Origin: UBA4722 sp044221135
GTDB taxonomy: Bacteria > Pseudomonadota > Gammaproteobacteria > DSM-16500
Assembly: GCA_044221135.1 (NCBI GenBank)
Contig: JBGAPT010000041.1
Location: forward strand, 1 to 18,599
Direction: 5' to 3'
DNA: 18,599 nt
Every line of letters starts with the position of its first letter. The first letter of the stretch is position 1. The notes under the pieces are model-generated. The model saw nothing but the letters and a program-made list of their open reading frames with translations. It did not search any database and was not told the origin of the DNA. The translations under genes and the position numbers were made by a program. Of the stretch, positions 9,501 through 16,210 are shown piece by piece.

Positions 9501-10620
9501 TTTCGACTAACGCTTCTAGTGGATTCGTTGTTGAATCAACATTCAGTGTATCCGAAATATAAGCACCATGACCAATATCATTCACATAAATAGTTTCAAA
9601 ACTTTTAATTTTCGCAGCAATAAACGCTTTGATAATATCAGGTGTAATGGCATCGTTCGCATTCGCTAATATTTCACCTGTCTGTGGATTAATGATATTT
9701 TTTGCTAGCACTTTTCCTAATAAATAATCCGCTGTCACATCTAACTTTTTAACACCCGCTTTCTCTAGTAGTTGAATATGGCGCACTGTAATACGACGGC
9801 CTTTTTCAACAATCACTTTACCCGCTTTCTTAATTTCAAAAGGCGCAATTTCACCACGCAAACGCTCTGGAATTAAATCAAGACTAAATTCTTCATTAGC
9901 AATATGAAATACATTGTTTTCAAAAAATAACGCTAAAATATCTTCTACTGAATAATCCAATGCACGCAACAAAATAGTCGCTGGTAATTTACGACGACGA
10001 TCAATACGGACATAAATAGCATCTTTTGGATCAAATTCAAAATCCAGCCATGATCCACGGTAAGGAATGATGCGCGCAGAAAATAATAATTTACCTGATG
10101 AATGCGTCTTGCCACGATCATGCTCAAAAAACACGCCTGGCGAACGATGTAATTGTGAAACAATAACGCGCTGAGTACCATTGATAACAAAGGTACCATG
10201 CTCAGTCATTAAGGGCATTTCTCCCATATAGACTTCTTGTTCTCTCACATCCTTAATGACTTTCGCAGTACCCGATGCTTCTTTATCATAATGTATAAGA
10301 CGAACTTTAGCGCGCAGTGACGCAGCATACGTTAAACCACGACTCGTACATTCTTTTACATCAAATATGGGCTCGCCAAATCGATAACTGATGTAATCCA
10401 GCTCTGAATAGCCTGAAAAACTAACAATAGGAAAAACGGACTTAAACGCAGCATGCAATCCAAAAAGACCGCGCTGCTCTGGATTAGTATTCTCTTGCAA
10501 AAACTTATGATACGACTCTAACTGAAGCTCAAGTAATGGCGGTGTTTCGATGGTACTTTGATGTTTGCCAAAGTCTTTACGAATGCGCTTTTTCTCGGTG
10601 TAAGAGTATGTTGAAGCCAT
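6541..10620 (-). CDS. rpoB: RNA polymerase beta subunit
   Basis: Beta forms one pincer of RNA polymerase and much of the active-site and RNA-exit wall. The frame is intact over 1359 codons, close to the 1342 of E. coli. Start MASTYSYTEKKRIRKDFGK; an AGAGG lies about 10 bases upstream. The rifampicin-pocket segment GSSQLSQFMDQNNPLAEITH spans about residues 515-534, followed by KRRVSALGPGGL. D524, H534 and S539 correspond to E. coli D516, H526 and S531 and are wild type, so nothing here predicts rifampicin resistance. The active-site segment GDKMAGRHGNKGVIS and the C-terminal clamp GGQRFGEMEVWALEAYGAA are present. No indel is seen across 4 kb, which argues against a uniformly poor sequence. rpoC follows after 75 bases. 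It is separated from rplL by a terminator and an inverted-repeat element. Confidence 0.99.
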   Translation of the reverse strand: MASTYSYTEKKRIRKDFGKHQSTIETPPLLELQLESYHKFLQENTNPEQRGLFGLHAAFKSVFPIVSFSGYSELDYISYRFGEPIFDVKECTSRGLTYAASLRAKVRLIHYDKEASGTAKVIKDVREQEVYMGEMPLMTEHGTFVINGTQRVIVSQLHRSPGVFFEHDRGKTHSSGKLLFSARIIPYRGSWLDFEFDPKDAIYVRIDRRRKLPATILLRALDYSVEDILALFFENNVFHIANEEFSLDLIPERLRGEIAPFEIKKAGKVIVEKGRRITVRHIQLLEKAGVKKLDVTADYLLGKVLAKNIINPQTGEILANANDAITPDIIKAFIAAKIKSFETIYVNDIGHGAYISDTLNVDSTTNPLEALVEIYRMMRPGEPPTKEAAEALFKNLFFTPERYDLSDVGRMKFNRRVGRQEITGPGVLTKEDIIAVLKTLISIRNGEGNVDDIDHLGNRRVRSVGEMTENQFRVGLVRVERAVKERLSLSESENLMPQDLINAKPVSAAIKEFFGSSQLSQFMDQNNPLAEITHKRRVSALGPGGLTRERASFEVRDVHPTHYGRVCPIETPEGPNIGLINSLAVYARTNEYGFLESPYRKVINSKVTDEVIYLSAIEEGDYVIAQANATQDAKGKLTDALIPVRHRNESTMTTPDKVQFMDVSPKQIVSVAAALIPFLEHDDANRALMGSNMQRQAVPTLKTEKPLVGTGIERLVAIDSGVTVVAKRGGIIDYVDASRIVVRVNDDEAESGNTGVDIYNLTKYTRTNQDTCINQRPLVAQGDTIQRGDVLADGQSTDLGELALGQNLLVAFMPWNGYNFEDSILISERVVQEDRFTSIHIEELTCVGRDTKLGVEEITADIPNVGESALSKLDECGIVYIGAEVQSGDILVGKVTPKGETQLTPEEKLLRAIFGEKASDVKDTSLRVPTGMEGTVIDVQVFTREGVEKDARVLEIEKNELAQVKQDLSDELRIRENDIFQRIEKLLLNRLAESGPNKLKKGTKITKAYLTEVPREKWFEISLKDAKSNQQLEAAALQFKQERAEYEKAYDAKRNKITQGDDLAPGVLKIVKVYLAVKRRVQPGDKMAGRHGNKGVISYIVPVEDMPYMADGTPMDIVLNPLGVPSRMNIGQVLETHLGWAAKGLGIKIGELLQKSQSAKNIRPFLSAIYNDGTKHKEDLASLSDAEIMSLANNLREGVPMATPVFDGANEGEIKRMLALAGLPESGQTTLYDGRSGRAFDRQITVGYMYIMKLNHLVDDKMHARSTGSYSLVTQQPLGGKAQFGGQRFGEMEVWALEAYGAAYTLQEMLTVKSDDVNGRTRMYKNIVDGDHYMESNIPEAFNVLIKEIRSLAINMELE

Positions 10621-10651
10621 AGCTAAGATACCTCTGCATGATCATTCTATG

Positions 10652-10789
10652 TAGGGTTTGTTTACATTTCTACTATCCGGGTCATACCTTGATCTTTTAT
10701 GCTCCGCGCTTCGATGACGTGTATGTCAACTGCGATGATCGAAAATCCAGGCATTCCACCTCAGTCTAGCGAAATGTAAACAGGCCCTA
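10652..10789. mobile_element. MITE-like element A1 with ~19-bp terminal inverted repeats
   Basis: The left end TAGGGTTTGTTTACATTTC (10652-10670) is matched by the reverse complement of 10771-10789, TAGGGCCTGTTTACATTTC (17 of 19 identical). The same terminal sequence recurs as the 57-base palindrome at 13445-13501, so the two form a family. The roughly 100-base interior encodes no protein. Both ends finish in TA, which would suit a TA-target (IS630/Tc1-like) or related transposase, but no transposase is present and the source IS is not identified. It occupies the rplL-rpoB gap, with its left end about 30 bases before the rpoB start. Confidence 0.75.
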
Positions 10790-10819
10790 AAGCGTGTCTA
10801 AAATACTTTATCCGTCTTC

Positions 10820-10854
10820 TTGTGTTTGACCGATCTATTCGACTGGTCACACAA
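10820..10854 (-). other. Imperfect hairpin in the rplL-rpoB spacer
   Basis: TTGTGT(TT)GACC at 10820-10831 pairs with GGTCACACAA at 10845-10854, leaving a 2-base bulge and a 13-base loop. In E. coli an RNase III processing hairpin lies in the same spacer. This could be the counterpart, but evidence is position and structure only. The rest of the 325-base gap holds the rplL terminator and element A1; I see no gene in it. Confidence 0.35.
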
Positions 10855-10863
10855 CAAAATGAA

Positions 10864-10918
10864 TAAAATAGAAAAAGCCGGAGGTTAAAAACCTCCAGCT
10901 GCCGCAACTTAATCCGGC
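10864..10918 (-). terminator. Intrinsic terminator after rplL
   Basis: Minus strand: GGAGGT, loop TTTTA, ACCTCC, then GGCTTTTTCTATTTTATT. A second pairing, GCCGGA (10913-10918) with TCCGGC (10877-10882), encloses it. A GC stem followed directly by a T-rich tract 50 bases after the rplL stop is a classical Rho-independent terminator. It would act as full terminator or attenuator between rplJL and rpoBC, matching the known attenuation at this point in E. coli. Confidence 0.8.
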
Positions 10919-10945
10919 GAAAATCACAACTATTGAAAAAAGTGA

Positions 10946-11326
10946 TTACTTCACTTCAACAGTCGCTCCAGCCTCTTCCAATTGTTTCTTAATTTCCGCT
11001 GCCTGTGCTTTATTAACACCTTCTTTAACTACAGTAGGTGCAGCTTCAACTAAGTCTTTAGCTTCTTTCAATCCAAGTCCTGTGATAGTACGAATTGCTT
11101 TAATCACATTGATCTTGTTTTCGCCCGCTTTAGTCATATGAATGTTAAATTCGGTTTTTTCTTCCGCAGCAGCTTCACCACCAGCGCCTGCAGCAGGTGC
11201 AGCAACAGCAACAGCGGCTGCAGCAGACACACCAAATTTATCTTCCATCATTTTAATTAAATCAACAACGTCCATGACGCTCATTGCTGAAATTGCACTT
11301 AATATCTCTTCTTTATTTACGGCCAT
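10946..11326 (-). CDS. rplL: 50S ribosomal protein L7/L12
   Basis: L7/L12 forms the flexible stalk that recruits and stimulates translational GTPases such as EF-G and EF-Tu. The protein is 126 residues: an N-terminal dimerisation domain (MAVNKEEILSAISAMSVMDV), an Ala/Gly-rich hinge (about residues 35-55), and the C-terminal factor-binding domain with KINVIKAIRTITGLGLKEAK and ending GATVEVK. I chose the ATG at 11326 because it gives the family N-terminus and is 11 bases after GGAG; the ATG three codons upstream is only two bases from that GGAG. It follows rplJ by about 37 bases and is followed by a terminator. Confidence 0.97.
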   Translation of the reverse strand: MAVNKEEILSAISAMSVMDVVDLIKMMEDKFGVSAAAAVAVAAPAAGAGGEAAAEEKTEFNIHMTKAGENKINVIKAIRTITGLGLKEAKDLVEAAPTVVKEGVNKAQAAEIKKQLEEAGATVEVK

Positions 11327-11363
11327 GATCTTCATCACTCCACTTTAAAATTAAAATTAAAAA

Positions 11364-11900
11364 TTAATCTTTACCTGTTTGCTGTTTTTGATCGCGCAAT
11401 GCAGCGAAAGTACGCACTAATTTACTATGCGGTTCAGCTAATGTACGCACAAATTGAGTAATCGGCGCTTGCATGACAGACATCAGCATAGAAATTGCTT
11501 CATTGCGTGTAGGCAAGTTTGCTAACCGACCTAAGTCTTTTGCTGGCAATAATAAGCCATCAATTGACAAGGCTTTTACTTCAAGTTTTTCAAATTTTTT
11601 AGCAAAATCTCTAAACAAGCGTGCAGCTGCACCTGGGTCTTCACTAGAAAATGCAAGAACCAATGGCCCTGTTAAAGCAGGATCCATACAGGCAAACTGT
11701 GTTCCTTCAAAAGCACGACGTGCTAACGTATTACGAACAACACGCATACGCACGCCCGTTTTACGAGCATCATGTCGCAAGTCCGTAATCTGTTTGACAG
11801 TCAGACCGGAATAATTCGCGGCAACCACCGATGTAGACTGCATTGCAACTGCAGCCACTTCAGCCACTATGCTTTTTTTATCATTTAGCTTTAAGGTCAC
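11364..11900 (-). CDS. rplJ: 50S ribosomal protein L10
   Basis: L10 anchors L7/L12 dimers to the L11-binding region of 23S rRNA and autoregulates its own operon. The 178-residue protein has the family's N-terminal rRNA-binding domain (residues 1-135; motifs VVRNTLARRAFEGT and DPGAAARLFRDFAKKF) and the C-terminal helix that binds L12 (KLVRTFAALRDQKQ). The start is GTG at 11900, eight bases after a strong GGAGG, and gives the expected MTLKLNDKKSIVAEV. Upstream lies an L10-type leader. Length is slightly above the E. coli 165, mostly at the C-terminal end. Confidence 0.97.
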   Translation of the reverse strand: MTLKLNDKKSIVAEVAAVAMQSTSVVAANYSGLTVKQITDLRHDARKTGVRMRVVRNTLARRAFEGTQFACMDPALTGPLVLAFSSEDPGAAARLFRDFAKKFEKLEVKALSIDGLLLPAKDLGRLANLPTRNEAISMLMSVMQAPITQFVRTLAEPHSKLVRTFAALRDQKQQTGKD

Positions 11901-11944
11901 TTAACTACCTCCTTCATTCGATATTACTCTTAACAAGCAATATC

Positions 11945-12062
11945 CGTTGACGAACAGCAACACCTCTTGATGTTCGGCATTACCACCATCTGCGTAGGTT
12001 TACTTTCCGCCTTAAAAAAATAGCAAGGACAAGATCGTATATTAAGCAATTGCACCTACGGT
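11945..12062 (-). promoter_or_regulatory. L10 (rplJ) leader RNA, autoregulatory binding site
   Basis: The 242-base rplA-rplJ gap contains a leader resembling the L10 mRNA-binding site. CGTAGGT (12060-12054) pairs with ACCTACG (11999-11993). The strand then continues CAGATGGTGGTAATGCC, much like the conserved E. coli rplJ leader segment, and a second stem CGAACA/TGTTCG (11976-11971 with 11956-11951) follows. In this family the L10-L12 complex binds the leader at a kink-turn and represses translation of rplJ. I did not fold the RNA; the call rests on the pairing and the ACGCAGATGGTGG motif. Confidence 0.75.
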
Positions 12063-12092
12063 CTTTGACAGGGATTGGCTCGATCGCACTAG

Positions 12093-12101
12093 GTTATAGC
12101 A
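12093..12101 (-). promoter_or_regulatory. Candidate extended -10 promoter for rplJL
   Basis: Minus strand TGCTATAAC has the TG-N-TATAAT form of an extended -10 promoter, just after rplA and upstream of the L10 leader. A TTGACG is nearby but only ten bases away, too close to be its -35. Transcription from here would give a leader of about 180 bases containing the L10 site, as expected for an rplJ promoter. Confidence 0.5.
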
Positions 12102-12142
12102 CGGGCTGCGTCAACCACCTATCTAAGTCTTTATAATCAAGC

Positions 12143-12838
12143 TTATAATGCTGCTACGCTTGACATATCTATCTGCAATCCAGGTCCCATTGTGCTAGAC
12201 ACTGTGATTTTCTTAAAATAAATGCCTTTTGCAGAATTAGGCTTCGCTTTTTTCAATGCAGCTATTAACGTTTCTAAATTCTGCACCAAATCATCTGCTG
12301 TAAAATTAATTTTACCAATCATGCAATGTATAATCCCTGCTTTATCAGTACGGTAACGTGCCTGTCCCGCTTTAACATTTTTCACTGCAGTGGTGACATC
12401 AGGCGTGACTGTGCCATCTTTTGGATTAGGCATCATCCCACGTGGTCCTAATACTTGACCTAACTGACCCACCACACGCATCGCATCCGGTGTTGCAATG
12501 ACAACATCAAAATTAATTTCACCTGCTTTCACTTTTTCCGCCAAATCATCTAGACCTACGATATCTGCACCGGCTTTAGTAGCCGCATCTGCATGAGCGG
12601 GTGAAGTAAATACTGCAACACGAATAGTGCGGCCTGTCCCTTTAGGCAAGACAATAGAACCACGCACGCCTTGATCTGATTTACGTGAATCAATGCCTAA
12701 ATTAACACAGACTTCAACACTTTCATTAAACTTGGCAAGTGGCATACTCTTTAAAAAAGCAAAAGCTTCTACAGGTGTATATAACTTACCTGGAGTTAAT
12801 TTTTCTTTTATTGCGCGTACTCGTTTAGATAAAGCCAT
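12143..12838 (-). CDS. rplA: 50S ribosomal protein L1
   Basis: L1 forms the mobile stalk at the ribosomal E site and is the translational repressor of rplK-rplA in related bacteria. The protein is 231 residues, within three of the E. coli length. It begins MALSKRVRAIKEKLTPGK; conserved segments include SVEVCVNLGIDSRKSDQGVRG near residues 40-60, VLGPRGMMPNPKDGTVTPDV (about 129-148) and the C-terminal GIYFKKITVSSTMGPGLQID. Its ATG is three bases after the rplK stop codon, so the two are translationally coupled. Confidence 0.98.
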   Translation of the reverse strand: MALSKRVRAIKEKLTPGKLYTPVEAFAFLKSMPLAKFNESVEVCVNLGIDSRKSDQGVRGSIVLPKGTGRTIRVAVFTSPAHADAATKAGADIVGLDDLAEKVKAGEINFDVVIATPDAMRVVGQLGQVLGPRGMMPNPKDGTVTPDVTTAVKNVKAGQARYRTDKAGIIHCMIGKINFTADDLVQNLETLIAALKKAKPNSAKGIYFKKITVSSTMGPGLQIDMSSVAAL

Positions 12839-12841
12839 GGC

Positions 12842-13279
12842 TTATTTACCCCCTTCTACTTCAACACCCATGCTGCGTGCACTGCCAGCAATCATACTCA
12901 CTGCTGCTTCTAAACTCGCTGCATTCAAGTCTGGCATTTTAATTTTTGCAATCGCTTCAAGCTGCTTGCGTGTGATTTTGCCTACTTTATTGGTATTCGG
13001 CGTGCTGCTGCCTTTCTCAAGCTTAATGGCTTCTTTAATTAAATAAGAAGCGGGCGGTGTTTTAATAATAAAGGTAAAGCTACGGTCTTCATAAACTGTT
13101 ATTTCAACAGGTAATGGTTTACCTTGGCATTCTGGGGTTTGTGTTTTAGCATTAAATGCTTTGCAAAACTCCATAATATTAACCCCTTGCTGACCTAATG
13201 CAGGACCCACTGGTGGACTTGGATTCGCTGCACCCCCTTTGACTTGCAGTTTAACTAACGCTTTGACTTTCTTTGCCAT
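12842..13279 (-). CDS. rplK: 50S ribosomal protein L11
   Basis: L11 binds the GTPase-associated centre of 23S rRNA together with L10 and is needed for RelA activation. The 145-residue protein starts MAKKVKALVKLQVKGGAANP, and has the proline-rich N-terminal hinge (PSPPVGPALGQQGVNIMEFCK) and the rRNA-binding C-terminal domain (KVGKITRKQLEAIAKIKMPDL, ending GSARSMGVEVEGGK). An upstream in-frame ATG at 13342 would add a 21-residue leader foreign to the family. ATG 13279 is preceded by GGAGAAG at good spacing and is preferred. It forms an operon with rplA. Confidence 0.97.
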   Translation of the reverse strand: MAKKVKALVKLQVKGGAANPSPPVGPALGQQGVNIMEFCKAFNAKTQTPECQGKPLPVEITVYEDRSFTFIIKTPPASYLIKEAIKLEKGSSTPNTNKVGKITRKQLEAIAKIKMPDLNAASLEAAVSMIAGSARSMGVEVEGGK

Positions 13280-13323
13280 GATACTTCTTCTCCAAATGTG
13301 GGTACATACGCTTAAATAAGCGC

Positions 13324-13377
13324 TCAGGATACTAAGCAGCAAACTTCAGTTTTGCTGCAAGTCTATCACCATCCTGA
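13324..13377 (-). promoter_or_regulatory. Candidate L1 operator structure in the rplK leader
   Basis: Outer arms TCAGGAT (13324-13330) and ATCCTGA (13371-13377) are complementary and enclose a perfect 8-bp hairpin GCAGCAAA/TTTGCTGC (13336-13343 and 13351-13358). The internal loop is asymmetric (GGTGATAGACTT on one side, minus strand). A stem with an asymmetric internal loop about 45 bases before rplK is where L1 binds its own mRNA in other bacteria. I cannot confirm the contact bases. Confidence 0.4.
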
Positions 13378-13444
13378 ACAGTTACTAGCAAGCTCCCCTG
13401 TAAAAAAACTCAATTTAAAGATCAGCAAAAACTGCAGATCAATT

Positions 13445-13501
13445 TAGGGTCTGTTTACAATTCTACTATGCCCGGCATAGTAGAATTGTAAACAAACCCT
13501 A
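13445..13501. mobile_element. Palindromic MITE-like element A2 at the nusG stop codon
   Basis: The two 28-base arms (13445-13472 and 13474-13501) are inverted copies with one mismatch and a single-base centre. The outer sequence TAGGG[TC]TTGTTTACAATTC is the same as the ends of element A1 at 10652-10789, so this is probably the same family reduced to its termini. On the minus strand its first three bases, TAG, are the stop codon of nusG. The upstream nusG sequence is normal to its last residues (QVEKG), so the element sits exactly at the gene end. Confidence 0.85.
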
Positions 13502-14141
13502 CCCTTTTTCAACTTGATCGAATTGCAACTCCACGGGTGTTGAACGACCAAAAATCAGTACTGCAACACGCATGCGATTCTTTTCATAATTCACTTCTTC
13601 TACCACACCATTGAAATCTGCAAAGGGTCCATTAATAACTCGCACCACTTCACCCATCTCAAACAAGATTTTAGGCTTAGGCTTGTCACTACTATCTTGT
13701 ACACGCCCGTAATATTGTTTCTGCTTCCTTCGATGTAATAGGCGCAGGCTTATCACTTGTTCCACCAATAAATCCAAGCACTTTAGGTATGGATTTAACT
13801 AAATGCCCAAGTCTTGTCATTCATTTCCATTTCAACCAGCACATATCCTGGAAAAAACTTTCTATCGCTTTTACGTTTCTGCCCGCCGCGTAACTCTACT
13901 TCTTCTGTGGGTACCAAAATATCGCCAAACAGTTCTTCTAAACTATCCGTATGAATACGATCTAATAAAGCCTGTTTGACAAAGTTTTCCGATCCCGAAT
14001 AAGCATGTACAACATACCAACGTTTCTTGACACCGTTTCTGCGACTAATTTATCCGTATTTCCATTGGCATGAGCTGTATTTATTTTTTCATTTTGCTCA
14101 ATAAGATCTTGCGGCTTTTTCGGTTCTATTTCATCTGTCAT
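13499..14141 (-). pseudogene. nusG: Transcription antitermination factor NusG, three frameshifts
   Basis: NusG binds RNA polymerase beta' and links it to Rho or the ribosome. Starting from ATG 14141, overlapping the secE end, the frame gives a charged tail (MTDEIEPKKPQDLIEQNEK...). It then needs a shift near 14033 to reach KKRWYVVHAYSGSENF and the NGN domain (KFFPGYVLVEMEMNDKTW). A second shift at 13806-13808 (TGG became TGGG) reaches HLVKSIPKVLGFIGGTSDKP. A third at 13706-13708 (CGG became CGGG) reaches RVQDSSDKPKPK and the KOW domain (VINGPFADFNGVVEEV) to QVEKG. All three are single-base changes in G runs: one apparent loss and two gains. The corrected protein would be about 213 residues and otherwise well conserved. 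NusG is normally essential or nearly so, so sequence error or a very recent lesion are both possible. Confidence 0.85.
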
Positions 14142-14144
14142 ACA

Positions 14145-14528
14145 TTATCCTCTTTGCCCGGTAAGCCAGCCAATGAGCCACATTAAAATACTATCTATAC
14201 CCCATAAAATAAGCCCAAGCAGTAATACCATAGCTGCTACAAAAAGCGTGGTTTGCACCGTTTCCTGATAGGTAGGCCAAACTACTTTGCGCAACTCCAT
14301 ACGCGATTCGCGCGCAAAATTAAGCGCTTGCTTACCCTGATAAGTAAGCAACGCAATCCCAATAGCAATAGCAAGTAAAAATAGCCAGCCCAATAACCGC
14401 AAAGGCCATGGCTAATAACTATAATAGTAATTAGCTACAATACCTGCGACCAATAAAAAAGCCACTACTAGCCATTTTAGCCAATCCGATGTTGTACTAC
14501 GCTGGCCTTCTATTGCTTTAAGTACCAT
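14145..14528 (-). pseudogene. secE: Preprotein translocase subunit SecE with in-frame TAG
   Basis: SecE is the clamp-like membrane subunit of SecYEG. From ATG 14528 the frame encodes 38 residues including a first membrane helix (WLVVAFLLVAGIVANYYYSY). A TAG at 14414-14412 follows, and the same frame continues PWPLRLLGWLFLLAIAIGIA (second helix), the conserved amphipathic segment FARESRMELRKVVWPTYQET and a third helix (FVAAMVLLLGLILWGIDSIL) to the stop at 14145. Read through, the protein would be 127 residues, the length of E. coli SecE, so the lesion is a single base change, plausibly CAG to TAG. The C-terminal two-helix part alone could be functional, since many bacteria have single-helix SecE, if it were translated from TTG 14402 or another internal start. 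Followed immediately by nusG. Confidence 0.85.
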
Positions 14529-14583
14529 CAATGTATTGCCCTGACTTTAAACTCATTTAATTCACACAAAATTTCATAACTCA

Positions 14584-14659
<76 letters not shown>

Positions 14660-14664
14660 ATACT

Positions 14665-15834
14665 CTATTCAAGAACTTTAGCAACAACCCCTGCACCCAC
14701 TGTGCGACCCGCCTTCTCGAATAGCAAAGCGCAAACCTTCTTCCATCGCAATCGGTGCTATCAGCGTGACAACCATCTTTGTATTGTCTCCTGGCATCAC
14801 CATCTCTACCATCTGGCGCTTCACTTCACCTGTCATCCATGTTGCCAGATAAAACTATGGAACGATAGCCTTTAAAAACGGCGTATGTCTTCCACCTTCT
14901 TCCTTCGACAAAACAGCGTAAATCTCTGACTCAAATTTAGTGTGCGGCGTGATCGATCCAGGATGCGCTAACACTTGACCGCGCTCTACCTCATACGCGT
15001 TTCGTACCCCGTAACAAAACACCTACGTTATCCCTGCTCGACCTTCGTCTAACAACTTCGGGACATTTCAACGCCCGCTTCTAGTCGTTTTAATCAGTAG
15101 GCTTTAAGCCTATGAGTTTCTATTTCTTCACCGACTTTAACGTCCCTCTCTCTACTCAGCCTGTGACAACCATTCCACGGCCTGAGATAGAAAACCATCT
15201 TCAATCGGTAGCAAAACGGTTGTCTATTTGTCTTTCTGGCTGCGGAAAGTAATCATCCATCGCTTGAATTAATTTATAAACAGAAGGAACTCCTATCTCG
15301 CTTTGGTCCCCTTCATCACTTTCAACATAGAATTAATCCTGTAAATTCTTTCTTGGAGAAAAGTGTAAACAATTCTTAGTCTTTGCCCCGTCTATAACTC
15401 TAACAATTCTTAATAATACCATATCCTGCTTTATTCAAATAACCACTATATAAAAGGCACTCCCACCTGGCGCGCTAACAAAATATGTTGCGCGTTTAAC
15501 GTATCGACATCAACGCTGAACAAACTAATATAGCACCTTCATCTGCTGCTCCCGTAATCATGTTCTTCACATAATCTGCGTGACCGGGGCAATCTACATG
15601 CGCATAGTGTCTCTTCTCTGATTCATACTCAACATGCGCTGTCGCAATCGTAATACCGCGCGCTTTTTCTTCTGGCGCTTTATCTATTTGGTCATACGCT
15701 AACGCTGTTCCTCCAAACTTCTCTGACATGCACTTCGTCAGCGCTGCTGTCAGCGTCGTCTTACCATGATCTACGTGACCTATTGTGCCTACATTTAAAT
15801 GTGGCTTTGTGCGCGTGAATACTGCTTTTGCCAT
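14665..15834 (-). pseudogene. tuf: Elongation factor Tu, heavily degraded copy
   Basis: The first ~100 codons read well: MAKAVFTRTKPHLNVGTIGH, the P-loop GHVDHGKTT, KARGITIATAHVEY and DCPGHADYVKNMITGAA. The frame then fails at ADEGAILVCSALMSIR followed by a stop. Beyond it, fragments of EF-Tu are recognisable in all three frames to the final VAKVLE and stop at 14665. Examples are the ARQVGVP, NKADMV, PIEDGF, AKPGSITPH-like and MVVTLIAPIAMEEGLRFAIRE regions. There are many indels and substitutions, so this is a genuine old pseudogene and not a sequencing slip. Gammaproteobacteria usually carry two tuf genes; the functional one is presumably downstream of fusA, outside the window. It still has the structured repeat about 45 bases before its start codon. 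Confidence 0.95.
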
Positions 15835-15879
15835 GACCCGTTACTCCTATACAAAATCCAAATAAAATTGAACCCTTGT

Positions 15880-16000
15880 CAGGTATTCCCGCTGAAAAAC
15901 GCGGAAACTCCTTTCTTATTTTATGCTGCACATAAGCAAAGCTTATGTGTTTGTCCCCCATCGCATCATGTCCAGCAGGAACCGCTGAACCTTTATAAAT
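15880..16000 (-). repeat. Structured repeat element, copy 2 (upstream of tuf)
   Basis: Homologous to 2161-2320. In minus-strand order it has ATTTATAAAG, hairpin GTTCAGC/GCTGGAC (15990-15970), GCGATGGGGG, hairpin CACATAAGC-TTT-GCTTATGTG (15949-15929), GCAGCATAAAA, and hairpin GGAGTTTCCGC/GCGGGAATACC (15911-15882). Compared with copy 1, the middle stem has two positions where both partners changed and pairing is kept (C-G to T-A, G-C to A-T). The last stem has further pairing-preserving changes. Together with the Thr tRNA it fills the 220-base gap before tuf; no gene is seen there. Confidence 0.8.
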
Positions 16001-16054
16001 ACCCCACCCTAAGACTGCTCTCTATAATAAGAATACAGCTCAGTATACATACAC

Positions 16055-16130
<76 letters not shown>

Positions 16131-16131
16131 A

Positions 16132-16205
16132 TGGAGCGGGTGATGGGAATCGAACCCACGCTATCAGCTTGGAAGGCTGAAGTTCTACCATTGAACTACA
16201 CCCGC
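16132..16205 (-). tRNA. tRNA-Gly (TCC anticodon)
   Basis: Minus strand GCGGGTG...CACCCGC acceptor, anticodon stem CAGCC/GGCTG-like arm with loop CTTCCAA (anticodon TCC), T-arm GTGGGTTCGATTCCCAT, discriminator T and encoded CCA; 74 bases. It is one base from tRNA-Thr, so both come from one precursor. Confidence 0.95.
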
Positions 16206-16210
16206 TTTTA

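Noticed and set aside
11473..11814. 113-codon plus-strand frame inside rplJ
   Set aside because: Antisense shadow of L10; no start signal or homology visible.
14145..14402. SecE as an 85-residue gene with TTG start
   Set aside because: The in-frame upstream sequence back to ATG 14528 matches the SecE N-terminal region, so the short frame is the remainder after a nonsense change; kept as one disrupted gene.
14412..14414. Genetic-code change with TAG read as Gln
   Set aside because: The hypothetical protein at 16514 appears to end at TAG in the normal way, and rpoB, rpoC, S7, L1 and others show no internal TAG.
15761..15961. 66-codon minus-strand frame overlapping the tuf start
   Set aside because: It reads through the structured repeat and the tuf start in another frame; no support as a gene.
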